NCBI GenBank assembly: GCA_023423935.1
Contig: JAFAEQ010000029.1
Coordinates: 1-64,000 of the forward strand
Direction of reading: 5' to 3'
DNA: 64,000 bases
Source of the DNA: Pseudomonadota bacterium
GTDB lineage: Bacteria > Pseudomonadota > Gammaproteobacteria > Steroidobacterales > Steroidobacteraceae
Part shown: piece by piece, positions 52,746 through 59,870 of the stretch
Layout of the letters: each line of letters starts with the position of its first letter
Position numbering within the stretch: the stretch's first letter is position 1
The notes under the pieces: generated by a model
What the model was told of the DNA's origin: nothing
Databases searched by the model: none
What the model saw: the letters and a program-made list of their open reading frames with translations, nothing else
Program-made: the position numbers and the translations under genes

Positions 52746-53384
52746 TTCGACCTCGGTCGGACTCAGCGCACGCGATGAGATGTTGCGCTCTTGGAGTGAA
52801 CGCAGAAATTCCGGCAGCACTTGCACGAGCTCATCCGGTCGATTGTGGCGATTGCGACCATCATGCATCAGCACGATGTTTCCGGACTGAGCCTGCTGCA
52901 GCCGATCGCGTATACGCTCCGCGATGCCGAGAGGACCCCAGTCGATCGCGCTTAGGTGCCAATCGATCACCGCCTGACCGCAACCATGCGCAGCCTCCGT
53001 CATGCACGCGCGATTTCGACCATGCGGCGCACGAAACCATTGCGCCGGCCGTCCCGTAATGTCTTCGATCGCGGCCGCTCCATCGATCACTTCCTGGCGC
53101 GCGACGCGAGGCATCATCGTCCATGGGTGGCGGTGACTGAACGAGTGATTGCCGAGGGCATGGCCCTCCGCGACCGCACGACGAACGAGCGACGGGACAC
53201 GACGAGCAGCTTCACCGATCACGAAGAAGGTCGCATGCACGCGAGCATCGGCCAACAGATCGAGAATGCGCGGCGTCCAGTCGGGATCGGGCCCATCGTC
53301 GAACGTTAGATAGATCGCGCTCTCCTCGCGAGACGTCTCGGTCGAGGGATTCAGCACCGTGATCTGCTCGATGCGCGCAGTCAC
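52734..53384 (-). CDS. Polysaccharide deacetylase family protein (NodB domain)
   Basis: A 216-residue NodB-fold enzyme with the metal-binding motifs YLTFDDGPDPDW (residues about 26-37) and GNHSFSHRHPW (near 77), then FRAPHGRNRACMTEA, WHLSAIDWG and the late LMHDGRNRH. Such enzymes remove acetyl groups from polysaccharides or lipid-linked sugars. No signal peptide is visible, unusual for cell-wall deacetylases. It starts with ATGA overlapping the YkoP-like stop by 4 bp, third in a coupled trio, so it may act on the product of the glycosyltransferase upstream (inference). Confidence 0.9.
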   Translation of the reverse strand: MTARIEQITVLNPSTETSREESAIYLTFDDGPDPDWTPRILDLLADARVHATFFVIGEAARRVPSLVRRAVAEGHALGNHSFSHRHPWTMMPRVARQEVIDGAAAIEDITGRPAQWFRAPHGRNRACMTEAAHGCGQAVIDWHLSAIDWGPLGIAERIRDRLQQAQSGNIVLMHDGRNRHNRPDELVQVLPEFLRSLQERNISSRALSPTEVELSE

Positions 53385-53998
53385 GCAGGCAACTCCTTAC
53401 CTGAGGTAGCCACGCGCGCGCCGCTCGCCTCGCTCCAGCGCGCACCGTCCACTTTCAACTTGGCGACGTTCTGCGCCAGCGCTTTGCGTGTAAGCCAGTA
53501 AAGCTGAGGCGCAGTGTTGCCGCGCTCGCGAATCTTCGTAGCCGGCGCAAAGACCCACGACAGCATCCTGAAATGCGCGGTCAGCAATCTCGTGCGCCAT
53601 CCCGACGGCATCGGCGTGCTCACGAATCCCACGACTTCACCATGCGAGGGGATCCACGTGACACCCTGAAATACCTGGATCGCTTGCAGATCAGGGTCGG
53701 TGCGCGCGGCTTGTTCGAGCTGCCGCAGCGACTCGCGCATGAGTTTTGCGAAGCGGAAACCGACACGATGCATGGAGCCTTCGCCCAGCGCCGCGATGCT
53801 CGAGTTGTTGAAATGAAGCCGCCCGATGCGGTCCTGATCGCTCAGCACCGTGCCATCCGGAAAATCGATCCGCGGACCGCGATACACGGCGTGGCCGATG
53901 AAGAGCACCGGGCCGAGCGTTCGCAATCGATAACGCCGGTAGTACCAGCCATCGACCCAGCCCAGCATGCGACGGGCGCAGCGATGCAGCAGATTCAT
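53381..53998 (-). CDS. YkoP-like protein of unknown function
   Basis: A 205-residue basic protein. It resembles the YkoP-type proteins that accompany MGDG-synthase-like glycosyltransferases in Bacillus and some proteobacteria. Conserved-looking stretches are LGPVLFIGHAVYRGPRIDFPDGT, DRIGRLHFNNSSIAALGEGS and GVTWIPSHGEVVGFVSTPMPSGWRT. No transmembrane helix is clear, although the first 40 residues are amphipathic and basic. The ATGA overlaps at both ends (4 bp with each neighbour) show it is the middle member of a translationally coupled trio. Confidence 0.65.
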   Translation of the reverse strand: MNLLHRCARRMLGWVDGWYYRRYRLRTLGPVLFIGHAVYRGPRIDFPDGTVLSDQDRIGRLHFNNSSIAALGEGSMHRVGFRFAKLMRESLRQLEQAARTDPDLQAIQVFQGVTWIPSHGEVVGFVSTPMPSGWRTRLLTAHFRMLSWVFAPATKIRERGNTAPQLYWLTRKALAQNVAKLKVDGARWSEASGARVATSGKELPA

Positions 53999-55422
53999 TG
54001 CGATTCTTGGGCGATCTGATAGCGGTCGCGCGCAATCATATCGAGCGTCAGCTCGGCGATTCTCGCCGCACCGTCACGAATGCCGAGCGACCACGCGCGT
54101 TGCTGCATGTCGGCCAGTGCCTGCGGATCGCTCATCATCTGGTCGATGCGTTCAGCCAGATCGACGTCTGGCACCAGAGCACCTACGCCATGACGTTCGA
54201 GGAAACGCACATTGAATCCCTCCTGACCGCCGAGCGAACGCGTCGCCAGCAACGGGCGACCGCACGCAAGCACCTCGGTCACCGAAACGCCGCCGGGTTT
54301 GCCGACGACGATGTCGGCGGCGCGAATGAACACGTCCATCCGATCGGTCCAATCGAAGATCCGCATGCGCGGATCGCCGGCGCCATTCGCGCCAGACTGG
54401 CGAGCGAGATGTCTCGACAAGGCCTGACGCGCATTCGCGTTCTTGCCCGGCATGACGATGAACGAGCATTTCGCATCTCGTTCCAGCAATCGTGCGGCGA
54501 TGCTTTCGACGCTGAGCCCGAGACCACCGCCCAGGATGAGCACGTACGAACGTTGCGGATCGAGACTGAGCTGACGTTTCGCCTCCAGCTGAGAAAGCGG
54601 TTGCGCGAACGCCGGCATGAGCGGCACACCGGTCGCGATGGCCTGCGAAGTGTCCTGCTCCGTGATCGGAATCGTCGGATGCGCAATGCAATAGCGATCG
54701 ATACCGCGCTGGCGCCAGAAATCATGGATGCCGTAGTCGGTCAGCACGCCGATCAATGGCACGCTCACGCGCCCTCGCCGCTTCAATGCGGAGATCATCG
54801 CCGCAGGAATCATCTGCGTGCTGACGATCACATTCGGAGAATAGGAGTTGATGATCGACTCGAGACGCTTGCTCAGGCGCAGCCACGACCATTTCATGAG
54901 CGCAAGCCGCGCACGCACTCCGTTTCCAGCGAGACTCGCCCCGTTGTACGGAAGCGAGGTATAGAGCATCGAAAGCAGCAATCGGTCGGTGGCGTACTGA
55001 CCCCCGCTTTTCGCTTCGGCGTCCGTACCCGCCGCAATGTCCGAGATCAGCTCGAGCACTTCGAGCACATGAGGCGGCGGACCCGATTCGCTTTCCAGCA
55101 CCTGCCGCCACGTGCGCTCGTCGAGGTGGTACAGACGCTCATACAGATCTGGATACTCCTGCACGAGCCGCAGATACGTACGATGCACGATCGTTGCAGC
55201 GCCGGGATTCATCAACGACCAGAGATCTAGAATGCGCACGTCCGTCGAACGCTGCAGCAGTGCAGCCTCAACGGCCTGAGCCGCTCGCACATGTCCGTGG
55301 CCGAGCCCCGAGGTGAGTATCAGAACGCGGTCGCGCGGCGATTCGCGCGCCCACTTCTTCTTACGCAGAGGCGGCGGCAGACGACTGAGCGATGGATTCG
55401 TCTGTGAAGGGTCGATGCGCAT
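53995..55422 (-). CDS. MGDG-synthase/UgtP-like glycosyltransferase
   Basis: A 475-residue GT-B-fold glycosyltransferase related to monogalactosyl-diacylglycerol synthase and UgtP. The MGDG synthase N-terminal domain is visible in VLILTSGLGHGHVRAAQAVEAAL near 33. The C-terminal donor-binding domain carries DYGIHDFWRQRGIDRYCIAHP and SVTEVLACGRPLLATRSLGGQEGFNVRFL with a preceding GKPGG. These enzymes add sugars to diacylglycerol in the inner membrane. First gene of the trio with a YkoP-like protein and a polysaccharide deacetylase; the product may be a deacetylated or modified glycolipid (inference). Confidence 0.87.
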   Translation of the reverse strand: MRIDPSQTNPSLSRLPPPLRKKKWARESPRDRVLILTSGLGHGHVRAAQAVEAALLQRSTDVRILDLWSLMNPGAATIVHRTYLRLVQEYPDLYERLYHLDERTWRQVLESESGPPPHVLEVLELISDIAAGTDAEAKSGGQYATDRLLLSMLYTSLPYNGASLAGNGVRARLALMKWSWLRLSKRLESIINSYSPNVIVSTQMIPAAMISALKRRGRVSVPLIGVLTDYGIHDFWRQRGIDRYCIAHPTIPITEQDTSQAIATGVPLMPAFAQPLSQLEAKRQLSLDPQRSYVLILGGGLGLSVESIAARLLERDAKCSFIVMPGKNANARQALSRHLARQSGANGAGDPRMRIFDWTDRMDVFIRAADIVVGKPGGVSVTEVLACGRPLLATRSLGGQEGFNVRFLERHGVGALVPDVDLAERIDQMMSDPQALADMQQRAWSLGIRDGAARIAELTLDMIARDRYQIAQESQ

Positions 55423-56092
55423 GTTCCGTTGACCGCAAGCGAGAGTTCGCCGTCCGGACTGAATGCACTGCGCTCACATCCGGTTCCGCAGTGCACTATG
55501 AAACGAACTCAAGAACGGACTTATATACCCGTGGCGCGACAGCGTAACAATGAGGGTTACGCACGGCGTGTTTACGCACGGCGGGTTACGCACGGCGTGT
55601 CTACGCATGGCGGGCTGCGCACGGCCTGTTACGCACAGCGGGTCGGCCACAGTGTGGTTACAACGGCGGTACGCACGCGTGGATACTTGCCGAGCGGCCC
55701 GAGCGTTTTTACTCCATCCGTTGATCGCAGCGTGCGAGACGAGTTTCACAGCAACCGCGCAGGCGGAGAAGGACCGATCAGGATTTGGAAAGAGCCCGCG
55801 AAGTGTCCGGCCCCGACGACCGAGTCTCAGTCTAAAGCCCCAGCCGGAAGCTGCGATCCGGCATTACGAAGACGGGATAAAGATCTTCACGGGGGACACA
55901 GGGACTCGCACCACGAAGAGCGTTCAGCGATCAGCGCGACGCATCAGTGCCCCGGAGCCTCCTGCCGATGTTTGAATACTCTGCGAGGCAGCTTGACGTG
56001 CGCTCTTCTCCGGCCACCGTGGCGCAGTCACGTGTACGCGATCAGAAGTCGTCGCCCGTGTTCGAGCACGGCTACCGCACGATCCCTCGTGC
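55423..56092. other. 670-bp gap with tandem repeat and dispersed motif
   Basis: No gene. It contains a tandem array at 55557-55644 and a degenerate ctccacgggg-family motif (55878-55915). The glycosyltransferase promoter probably lies in 55423-55540. Confidence 0.5.
55557..55644. repeat. Six-unit 14-15-bp tandem repeat
   Basis: Units of the form tTACGCACGGCGtGt alternate with tTACGCACGGCGGG, six in all, slowly diverging to the right. The length alternates between 14 and 15 bp. It sits upstream of the envelope trio. Confidence 0.85.
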
Positions 56093-56299
56093 TTACTGCT
56101 TGCGCAACATCATCCGTACACGTCGGCTCGCGAGCACACCCAGGTATTGGGTGATCTTCGCATCGCTCGCCAGCGAGCTGAGCTCTTCCTCATAGATCTT
56201 CTGCACCAGTTCGACATCCGTTTCGGTTTCTTTGGCGATGGCCTCGGTGGCCGAGTGATCGTTGTGATGAGCGACCTGAGATCGAAATGAAGATGCCAT
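56093..56299 (-). CDS. DUF3562-family small protein
   Basis: A 68-residue helical protein matching the DUF3562 family: ATEAIAKETETDVELVQKIYEEELSSLASDAKITQYLGVLASRRVRMMLRKQ. The IYEEEL...ITQYL pattern is characteristic of this family of short, probably DNA- or regulator-associated proteins found in beta- and gammaproteobacteria; function is unknown. GGAGG sits 7 bases before the ATG at 56299. Confidence 0.85.
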   Translation of the reverse strand: MASSFRSQVAHHNDHSATEAIAKETETDVELVQKIYEEELSSLASDAKITQYLGVLASRRVRMMLRKQ

Positions 56300-56734
56300 C
56301 GCTGATCCTCCAACGAAAAATTCGATGAGAATTTTTTTTCGATCCGCTTGACTTTGCCTTGCTCGTCCGTCTGCGCGTCTTCATGACGACCCGCGCGCTC
56401 CGCTGATCACTAAACGAGCAATCCAACGAGTGGCCAATGATCCGCCGCAGATATGTGAAGTCAAGAAGGTCTTATCCAGAAGTTTTCCACCGCTTCTGTG
56501 GATATCTGATCGCCGTGAACGTTTTCGTGCGGTTACGCGCACAAGCACAGAACGGACGTTCGCAAGCTTCGGACCGGCGGCACGCCCGACCCCGAGTCTT
56601 TCGTGCGCCCGCTTTCGAACTCTGCGCAAGCAGGGGATTGCTGAATGTGAGCCGCGGCCGGACTCGCGACACCGATTTGCGCCCCGAAGACAGCTGCTAC
56701 AATCGCGCGCCGGCTGGATCGGCCGGTCAAGGTT
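56300..56734. other. Leader between DUF3562 and the tRNA genes
   Basis: No gene in this 435-bp gap. It contains three loose DnaA-box-like nonamers at 56472-56505 (TTATCCAGA, TTTTCCACC and ATATCCACA on the other strand) and a putative tRNA promoter near 56677-56703. Confidence 0.4.
56698..56703 (+). promoter_or_regulatory. -10 element of the interrupted tRNA gene
   Basis: TACAAT lies 31 bp before the tRNA 5' end. The closest -35-like motif, TTGCGC at 56677-56682, leaves a 15-bp spacer, so it is short of ideal. GC-rich sequence between it and the tRNA fits a discriminator typical of stable RNA promoters. Confidence 0.5.
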
Positions 56735-56770
56735 GGGCCTGTAGCACAGCGGTTAGTGCAGGGGACTCAT

Positions 56771-57011
56771 CGAAAAGGTGCCTTCGCGGCGAAAGTCGCG
56801 AAGTGGACGGGATGAATTCAGGAAACCCTTCCGGTTTACGGACCGATGGCAATCCTGAGCCAAGCCGGCGATACATCGCCGGACGGTGCAGAGACTACCT
56901 GAGGACTCCAGTGTCCTTAATGACAGGCTAGAGCGTCCCGCACCCTCACGTCGCGACAAGCGCGCGGGTGAAGAGATAGTCCACGCCGGACGGAAACGTT
57001 CGGACAACGTG
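56771..57011 (+). ncRNA. Group I intron (IC3, Azoarcus-type) in the anticodon loop
   Basis: A 241-nt self-splicing intron without an ORF. The 5' exon end CAT pairs with an internal guide GTG (T-G wobble at the splice site). P2 is a 9-bp hairpin with GAAA loop (56782-56803). The conserved core GGCAATCCTGAGCCAAGC (P4-P6) is followed by GGTGCAGAGACTA and the matching GATAGTCC for P7 (G-binding site), and P9 ends with a GAAA loop. The last base is G57011. Sequence order and insertion point equal the Azoarcus pre-tRNA-Ile(CAU) intron. Confidence 0.92.
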
Positions 57012-57033
57012 AATCCCTTGGTCCTGGGTTCGA

Positions 57034-57121
57034 CTAAATCGTCGGGAACGATTTGAACACGCGAGTCATCCGTCGATGAGTCGCGTGGCCCAACGGGTGG
57101 AGCACATGGATGTGCGGAATC
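57034..57121 (+). other. 88-nt structured intervening sequence in the tRNA T loop
   Basis: Inserted between positions 58 and 59 of the T loop, with no target duplication at its edges. Three hairpins are readable: AAATCGT/ACGATTT (57036-57054), extended across the 5' junction by exon GTTC pairing with GAAC (57055-57058); an 11-bp stem with one mismatch (57059-57069 with 57076-57086); and GCACA/TGTGC (57102-57115). GGGTG (57095-57099) can pair with CATCC across the 3' junction. No ORF. Not a group I, II or known self-cleaving ribozyme that I recognise. Confidence 0.85.
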
Positions 57122-57188
57122 ATCCCAGCGGGCCCACCAAGCGCGAAGCGCATCGATTTCGGTAAGCGGCTAGAATTGCCCACCTCGC

Positions 57189-57264
57189 GGGCCTGTAGCA
57201 CAACGGTTAGTGCAGGGGACTCATAATCCCTTGGTTCTGGGTTCGAATCCCAGCGGGCCCACCA
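57189..57264 (+). tRNA. tRNA-Ile(CAU), intact copy
   Basis: A 76-nt tRNA with acceptor GGGCCTG/CGGGCCC (one T-G pair), D stem GCAC/GTGC, anticodon arm GGGGA-CTCATAA-TCCCT, T arm CTGGG-TTCGAAT-CCCAG and encoded CCA. Anticodon CAT. C4-G69 and C5-G68 fit tRNA-Ile2, whose C34 is modified to lysidine by TilS; an elongator Met identity is less likely. It starts 49 bp after the interrupted copy. Confidence 0.93.
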
Positions 57265-57597
57265 ACTCTTCTGCGGCGAAATCGTTTGTGTCGTGGAATC
57301 ATAAGTTGGCCATTGTGGCCATCTATGATTCAAAGCACGGGCGGCAATTTACGGATCAGAACTAACCGATACTCCATGTGACGATACTTTGAGCCGCGCA
57401 GAAGGCGATAAGGAGCCGGTTTCTCACTGCGTTGATTCTCTAAATCACTGACCCTCGTCGCGTGTCGACACACGTCGAGCAACAGTGCGCTGGCGAGCTA
57501 TCGTGGGCTGCTGGCGTGACGCCACTACACCGACAGTGGTCTTTGCAGCCAATTGAAAGAGACTTGCCGCTGGGACGAAGCGTCGCGCCAGAGAACC
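57265..57597. other. Gap after the tRNA pair with a hairpin
   Basis: A strong hairpin (GAATCATA at 57296-57303 with TATGATTC at 57324-57331, inner GGCCA/TGGCC) lies 32 bp after the tRNA, without a T run; it may mark the transcript end. The rest shows nothing recognisable. Confidence 0.45.
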
Positions 57598-58422
57598 ATG
57601 GAAGACCAAGTCTTGATCGATGCTCGGAACGAGGCGCTGCGGAGGATCGGACGCAATGTGGTCCTCTTCCAGCAGCTGGAAAGTGTTCTCAAGTTCCTTG
57701 CGGCTACCCAGCATCCGTCGATGCCGCTGAGCGTGGCTAAGGCGACGCAAGAAGAACGCTCAGAGTCCATTCGAGTCAGCACCCTCGGCCAGGTCGCAAG
57801 GCGGGTTGTTGAAGAACTGTTCGCGACGCCTCACGCGGAATCCTCGTCCCCGCTGGAGATCACTGAGCCATGGCTCAGCTTCTCTTTCCGGATTGGAGGT
57901 GACCCTACCGATCTCGAGGCGAATCAGAGATCACTCAAGGCGCTGATCGACGAGCGCAACGAGCTCGTCCACCACCTGCTATCCCGGTGGAACCTGCACG
58001 ATGCCGAGAGCTGCAAGCGTTTGTCAGCGGAGCTGGATGAGCAACGGCGCAGGGTCATCGTAGAGATCGAAAAATATCGTGCGTATGCCAGTTCCGTGCG
58101 AGAGATGGCGAGGGAACTTCAGGTTTTCATTGACTCAGCTGAGGGTAAGCGTCAGTTCGACGTTATGCTCCTGCAGAGCAGTCGACTGGCTATGTTGCTG
58201 GCGCAGATCGCGAAGACTCACGCTCGGGAAGACGGCTGGACACTCCTGTCGGTGGCCGGAGGACAACTCAGCAGCCTGATCCCAGAGCAGTTCGCAGAGC
58301 TCAAGCGAGAACACGGGGAAGGCTCTTTGCACAAACTTGTCGCCGCCATTGATCTGTTCGATGTCCAGTTGGAAACCACTCCGCACGGCGGAACCCGATC
58401 GGTCTATCGCTCGCGGTCGTGA
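57598..58422 (+). CDS. OHA-LOTUS-like protein
   Basis: A 274-residue protein. The C terminus (about 212-270: GWTLLSVAGGQLSSLIPEQF, KLVAAIDLFDVQLE and GGTRSVYR) has the pattern of an OST-HTH/LOTUS domain, an RNA-binding winged helix. The N-terminal 200 residues are helical and charged, resembling the OHA domain that accompanies bacterial LOTUS domains, including DERNELVHHLLSRWNL near 124. The ATG at 57598 follows AGAG; a TTG at 57553 would add 15 residues. LOTUS proteins act on RNA in many lineages (family knowledge), and the neighbours are tRNA genes, but a functional link is speculative. Confidence 0.65.
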   Translation: MEDQVLIDARNEALRRIGRNVVLFQQLESVLKFLAATQHPSMPLSVAKATQEERSESIRVSTLGQVARRVVEELFATPHAESSSPLEITEPWLSFSFRIGGDPTDLEANQRSLKALIDERNELVHHLLSRWNLHDAESCKRLSAELDEQRRRVIVEIEKYRAYASSVREMARELQVFIDSAEGKRQFDVMLLQSSRLAMLLAQIAKTHAREDGWTLLSVAGGQLSSLIPEQFAELKREHGEGSLHKLVAAIDLFDVQLETTPHGGTRSVYRSRS

Positions 58423-58796
58423 TTTCAAGAGCGCTTCTTTTGCTCACTGGGCAGTCACCGGCGAAGACTACTCTGGTTCTTCACTGGCCAATCTGCACTA
58501 GGATCAGATCCTGCGCGAAGTAAGCAAGTGTCGGCTCCTCTGCTCGAACTGCCACGCAGAAGAACATCATCCTGAAGCTCATCTCCATGAGGATGGCTGA
58601 CGAGTGATGCGCGGTCCCTCGTCAGACTCGTTGTGATCCGTGGCGCCTCTTCACTGAGATCATTTCCCTCCTCATGACAGTGCGAACGGGCACGCACCAT
58701 AACGCTCGATGAATCGGTTGCGTGCCTTCCGATCAGCACTGATAGTGCGACTACGCCGATACCTACACACATTCAGAAGGCGACAGGGAGGACTCT
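58423..58796. other. Gap before the DUF2167 gene
   Basis: 370 bp without an identifiable gene or repeat; probably the promoter region of the DUF2167 gene. Confidence 0.4.
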
Positions 58797-59687
58797 ATGC
58801 GAACGGCATCTGTTTCCAGTTTCATTATTCTTCTCGGGTTGGTTTGCGCGCCACTATTCGCTCAGGAAGCGAGTGACGATACGGCATCGGCGCAAGCGTT
58901 GGACCCTGCATGGGAGGCTGCCCTGCAAGCCATGCAACAAGGTCCGGCACGAATCGCTCTGCGCGATCAGGCTGCGATCGAATTGCCTGCGGGGTATGGA
59001 TTCGTGCCGCGCAAGCAGGCAACGAAGGTGATGCAGACGATGGGCAATACGGTTGATCAGCGCTTTCTCGGTCTGATCTTTCCGCTTTCCGACAAGGACT
59101 GGTTCGTGAGCGTCGACTGGGAAGACTCGGGCTATATCAAGGATGACGATGCCCGGGACTGGAATGCCGATGAGTTGCTGCAGAATCTGAAGGACGGCAC
59201 CGAAGCTGCAAACAAGCATCGCGCGGATGTCGGCGTGCCGGCCATCGAAGTCACGCGTTGGGTCGAGTCGCCGAAGTACGATGCAACGAGTCATCGACTC
59301 GTATGGTCGGCCGAGGCCCGCCAGAAGAATGGCGACGACCCCGATCCCACCATCAACTACAACACTTACGTGCTCGGCCGCGAAGGGTTCATTTCGATGA
59401 ACCTGATCACCACCAGCTCGAACGTCGAGAGCGACAAGCCCGCGGCCAATGAGTTGCTCGCCGCCGTGAATTTCAACGAAGGCAAGCGCTACTCCGATTT
59501 CGACAGCAGCACCGACAAGGTCGCCACCTACGGACTCGCGGCATTGGTGGGCGGCGTCGCGGCGAAGAAGCTGGGCTTGCTCGCCATGGTTGGCGTGTTT
59601 CTGGCGAAGTTCGCGAAGGTGATCCTCATCGGGCTCGCAGCGCTGGGCGGCGTGATTGCGAAAATGTTCAAGAAGAAAGAGGCGTGA
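58797..59687 (+). CDS. DUF2167-family exported membrane protein
   Basis: A 296-residue protein with a signal peptide (MRTASVSSFIILLGLVCAPLFAQ) and C-terminal hydrophobic helices (about 240-288, LLAMVGVFLAKFAKVILIGLAALGGVIAKMF) ending in a basic KKKEA anchor. The soluble middle shows DUF2167 blocks: FVPRKQATKVMQTMGN near 68, WFVSVDWEDSGYIKDDDARDWNADELLQNL near 101 and RLVWSAEARQKNG near 165. The function of this family is unknown; it is often found near stress or chaperone genes. GGAGG is 5 bases before the ATG at 58797. Confidence 0.88.
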   Translation: MRTASVSSFIILLGLVCAPLFAQEASDDTASAQALDPAWEAALQAMQQGPARIALRDQAAIELPAGYGFVPRKQATKVMQTMGNTVDQRFLGLIFPLSDKDWFVSVDWEDSGYIKDDDARDWNADELLQNLKDGTEAANKHRADVGVPAIEVTRWVESPKYDATSHRLVWSAEARQKNGDDPDPTINYNTYVLGREGFISMNLITTSSNVESDKPAANELLAAVNFNEGKRYSDFDSSTDKVATYGLAALVGGVAAKKLGLLAMVGVFLAKFAKVILIGLAALGGVIAKMFKKKEA

Positions 59688-59691
59688 GAAC

Positions 59692-59870
59692 GGAGATGAC
59701 GGTGATAACGGTGATGGCGGTGATGAAGTGATGGCGGGCCGAAAGACCCTCCATTGCCAGCGCCGCAGGCGCATCACCGTCATCACTCAATCACTTTCAT
59801 CACTTTCATCACCGTCATCACTGCCTTCCCTCCGTCACTGCCATCACTGCCATCACTGTCCTCACTTTCC
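59692..59870. repeat. Nonamer-repeat inverted arms between DUF2167 and MocR genes
   Basis: The left arm (59692-59735) is a gatgacggt-type 9-base repeat; the right arm (59771-59870) is its complement (atcaccgtc, atcacttt, gtcactgcc). Both convergent genes run into the structure, and the right arm reaches inside the MocR stop. It is a third repeat chemistry for the same kind of gap. Confidence 0.8.

Larger units (their letters stand above)
56735..57139 (+). tRNA. tRNA-Ile(CAU) gene, interrupted twice (group I intron and T-loop insert)
   Basis: Three exon pieces, 56735-56770, 57012-57033 and 57122-57139, join to exactly 76 nt, matching the intact copy at 57189-57264 except at two loop positions (A to G in the D loop, T to C in the variable loop). 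All stems stay complementary and the CCA is encoded. Anticodon CAT with the C4-G69/C5-G68 acceptor pairs known as TilS determinants indicates the minor isoleucine tRNA read with lysidine. The first insertion follows the anticodon; the second lies after T-loop position 58. Alternative: a decaying tRNA pseudogene, though the perfect exon preservation argues against long decay. Confidence 0.88.

Noticed and set aside
57034..57121. Hammerhead, twister or HDV ribozyme in the T-loop insert
   Set aside because: I looked for the conserved CTGATGA/GAAA core, the twister loops and a nested double pseudoknot and did not find them.
57034..57121. Leftover attachment site of an integrative element
   Set aside because: T loops are common integration sites, but there is no repeated core sequence at the edges, no integrase nearby, and the exons are neither duplicated nor altered. 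Not excluded, only unsupported.
57034..57333. 99-codon minus-strand frame over the tRNA pair
   Set aside because: It translates the complement of tRNA genes (the familiar WDSNPEP pattern) and cannot be a real gene.
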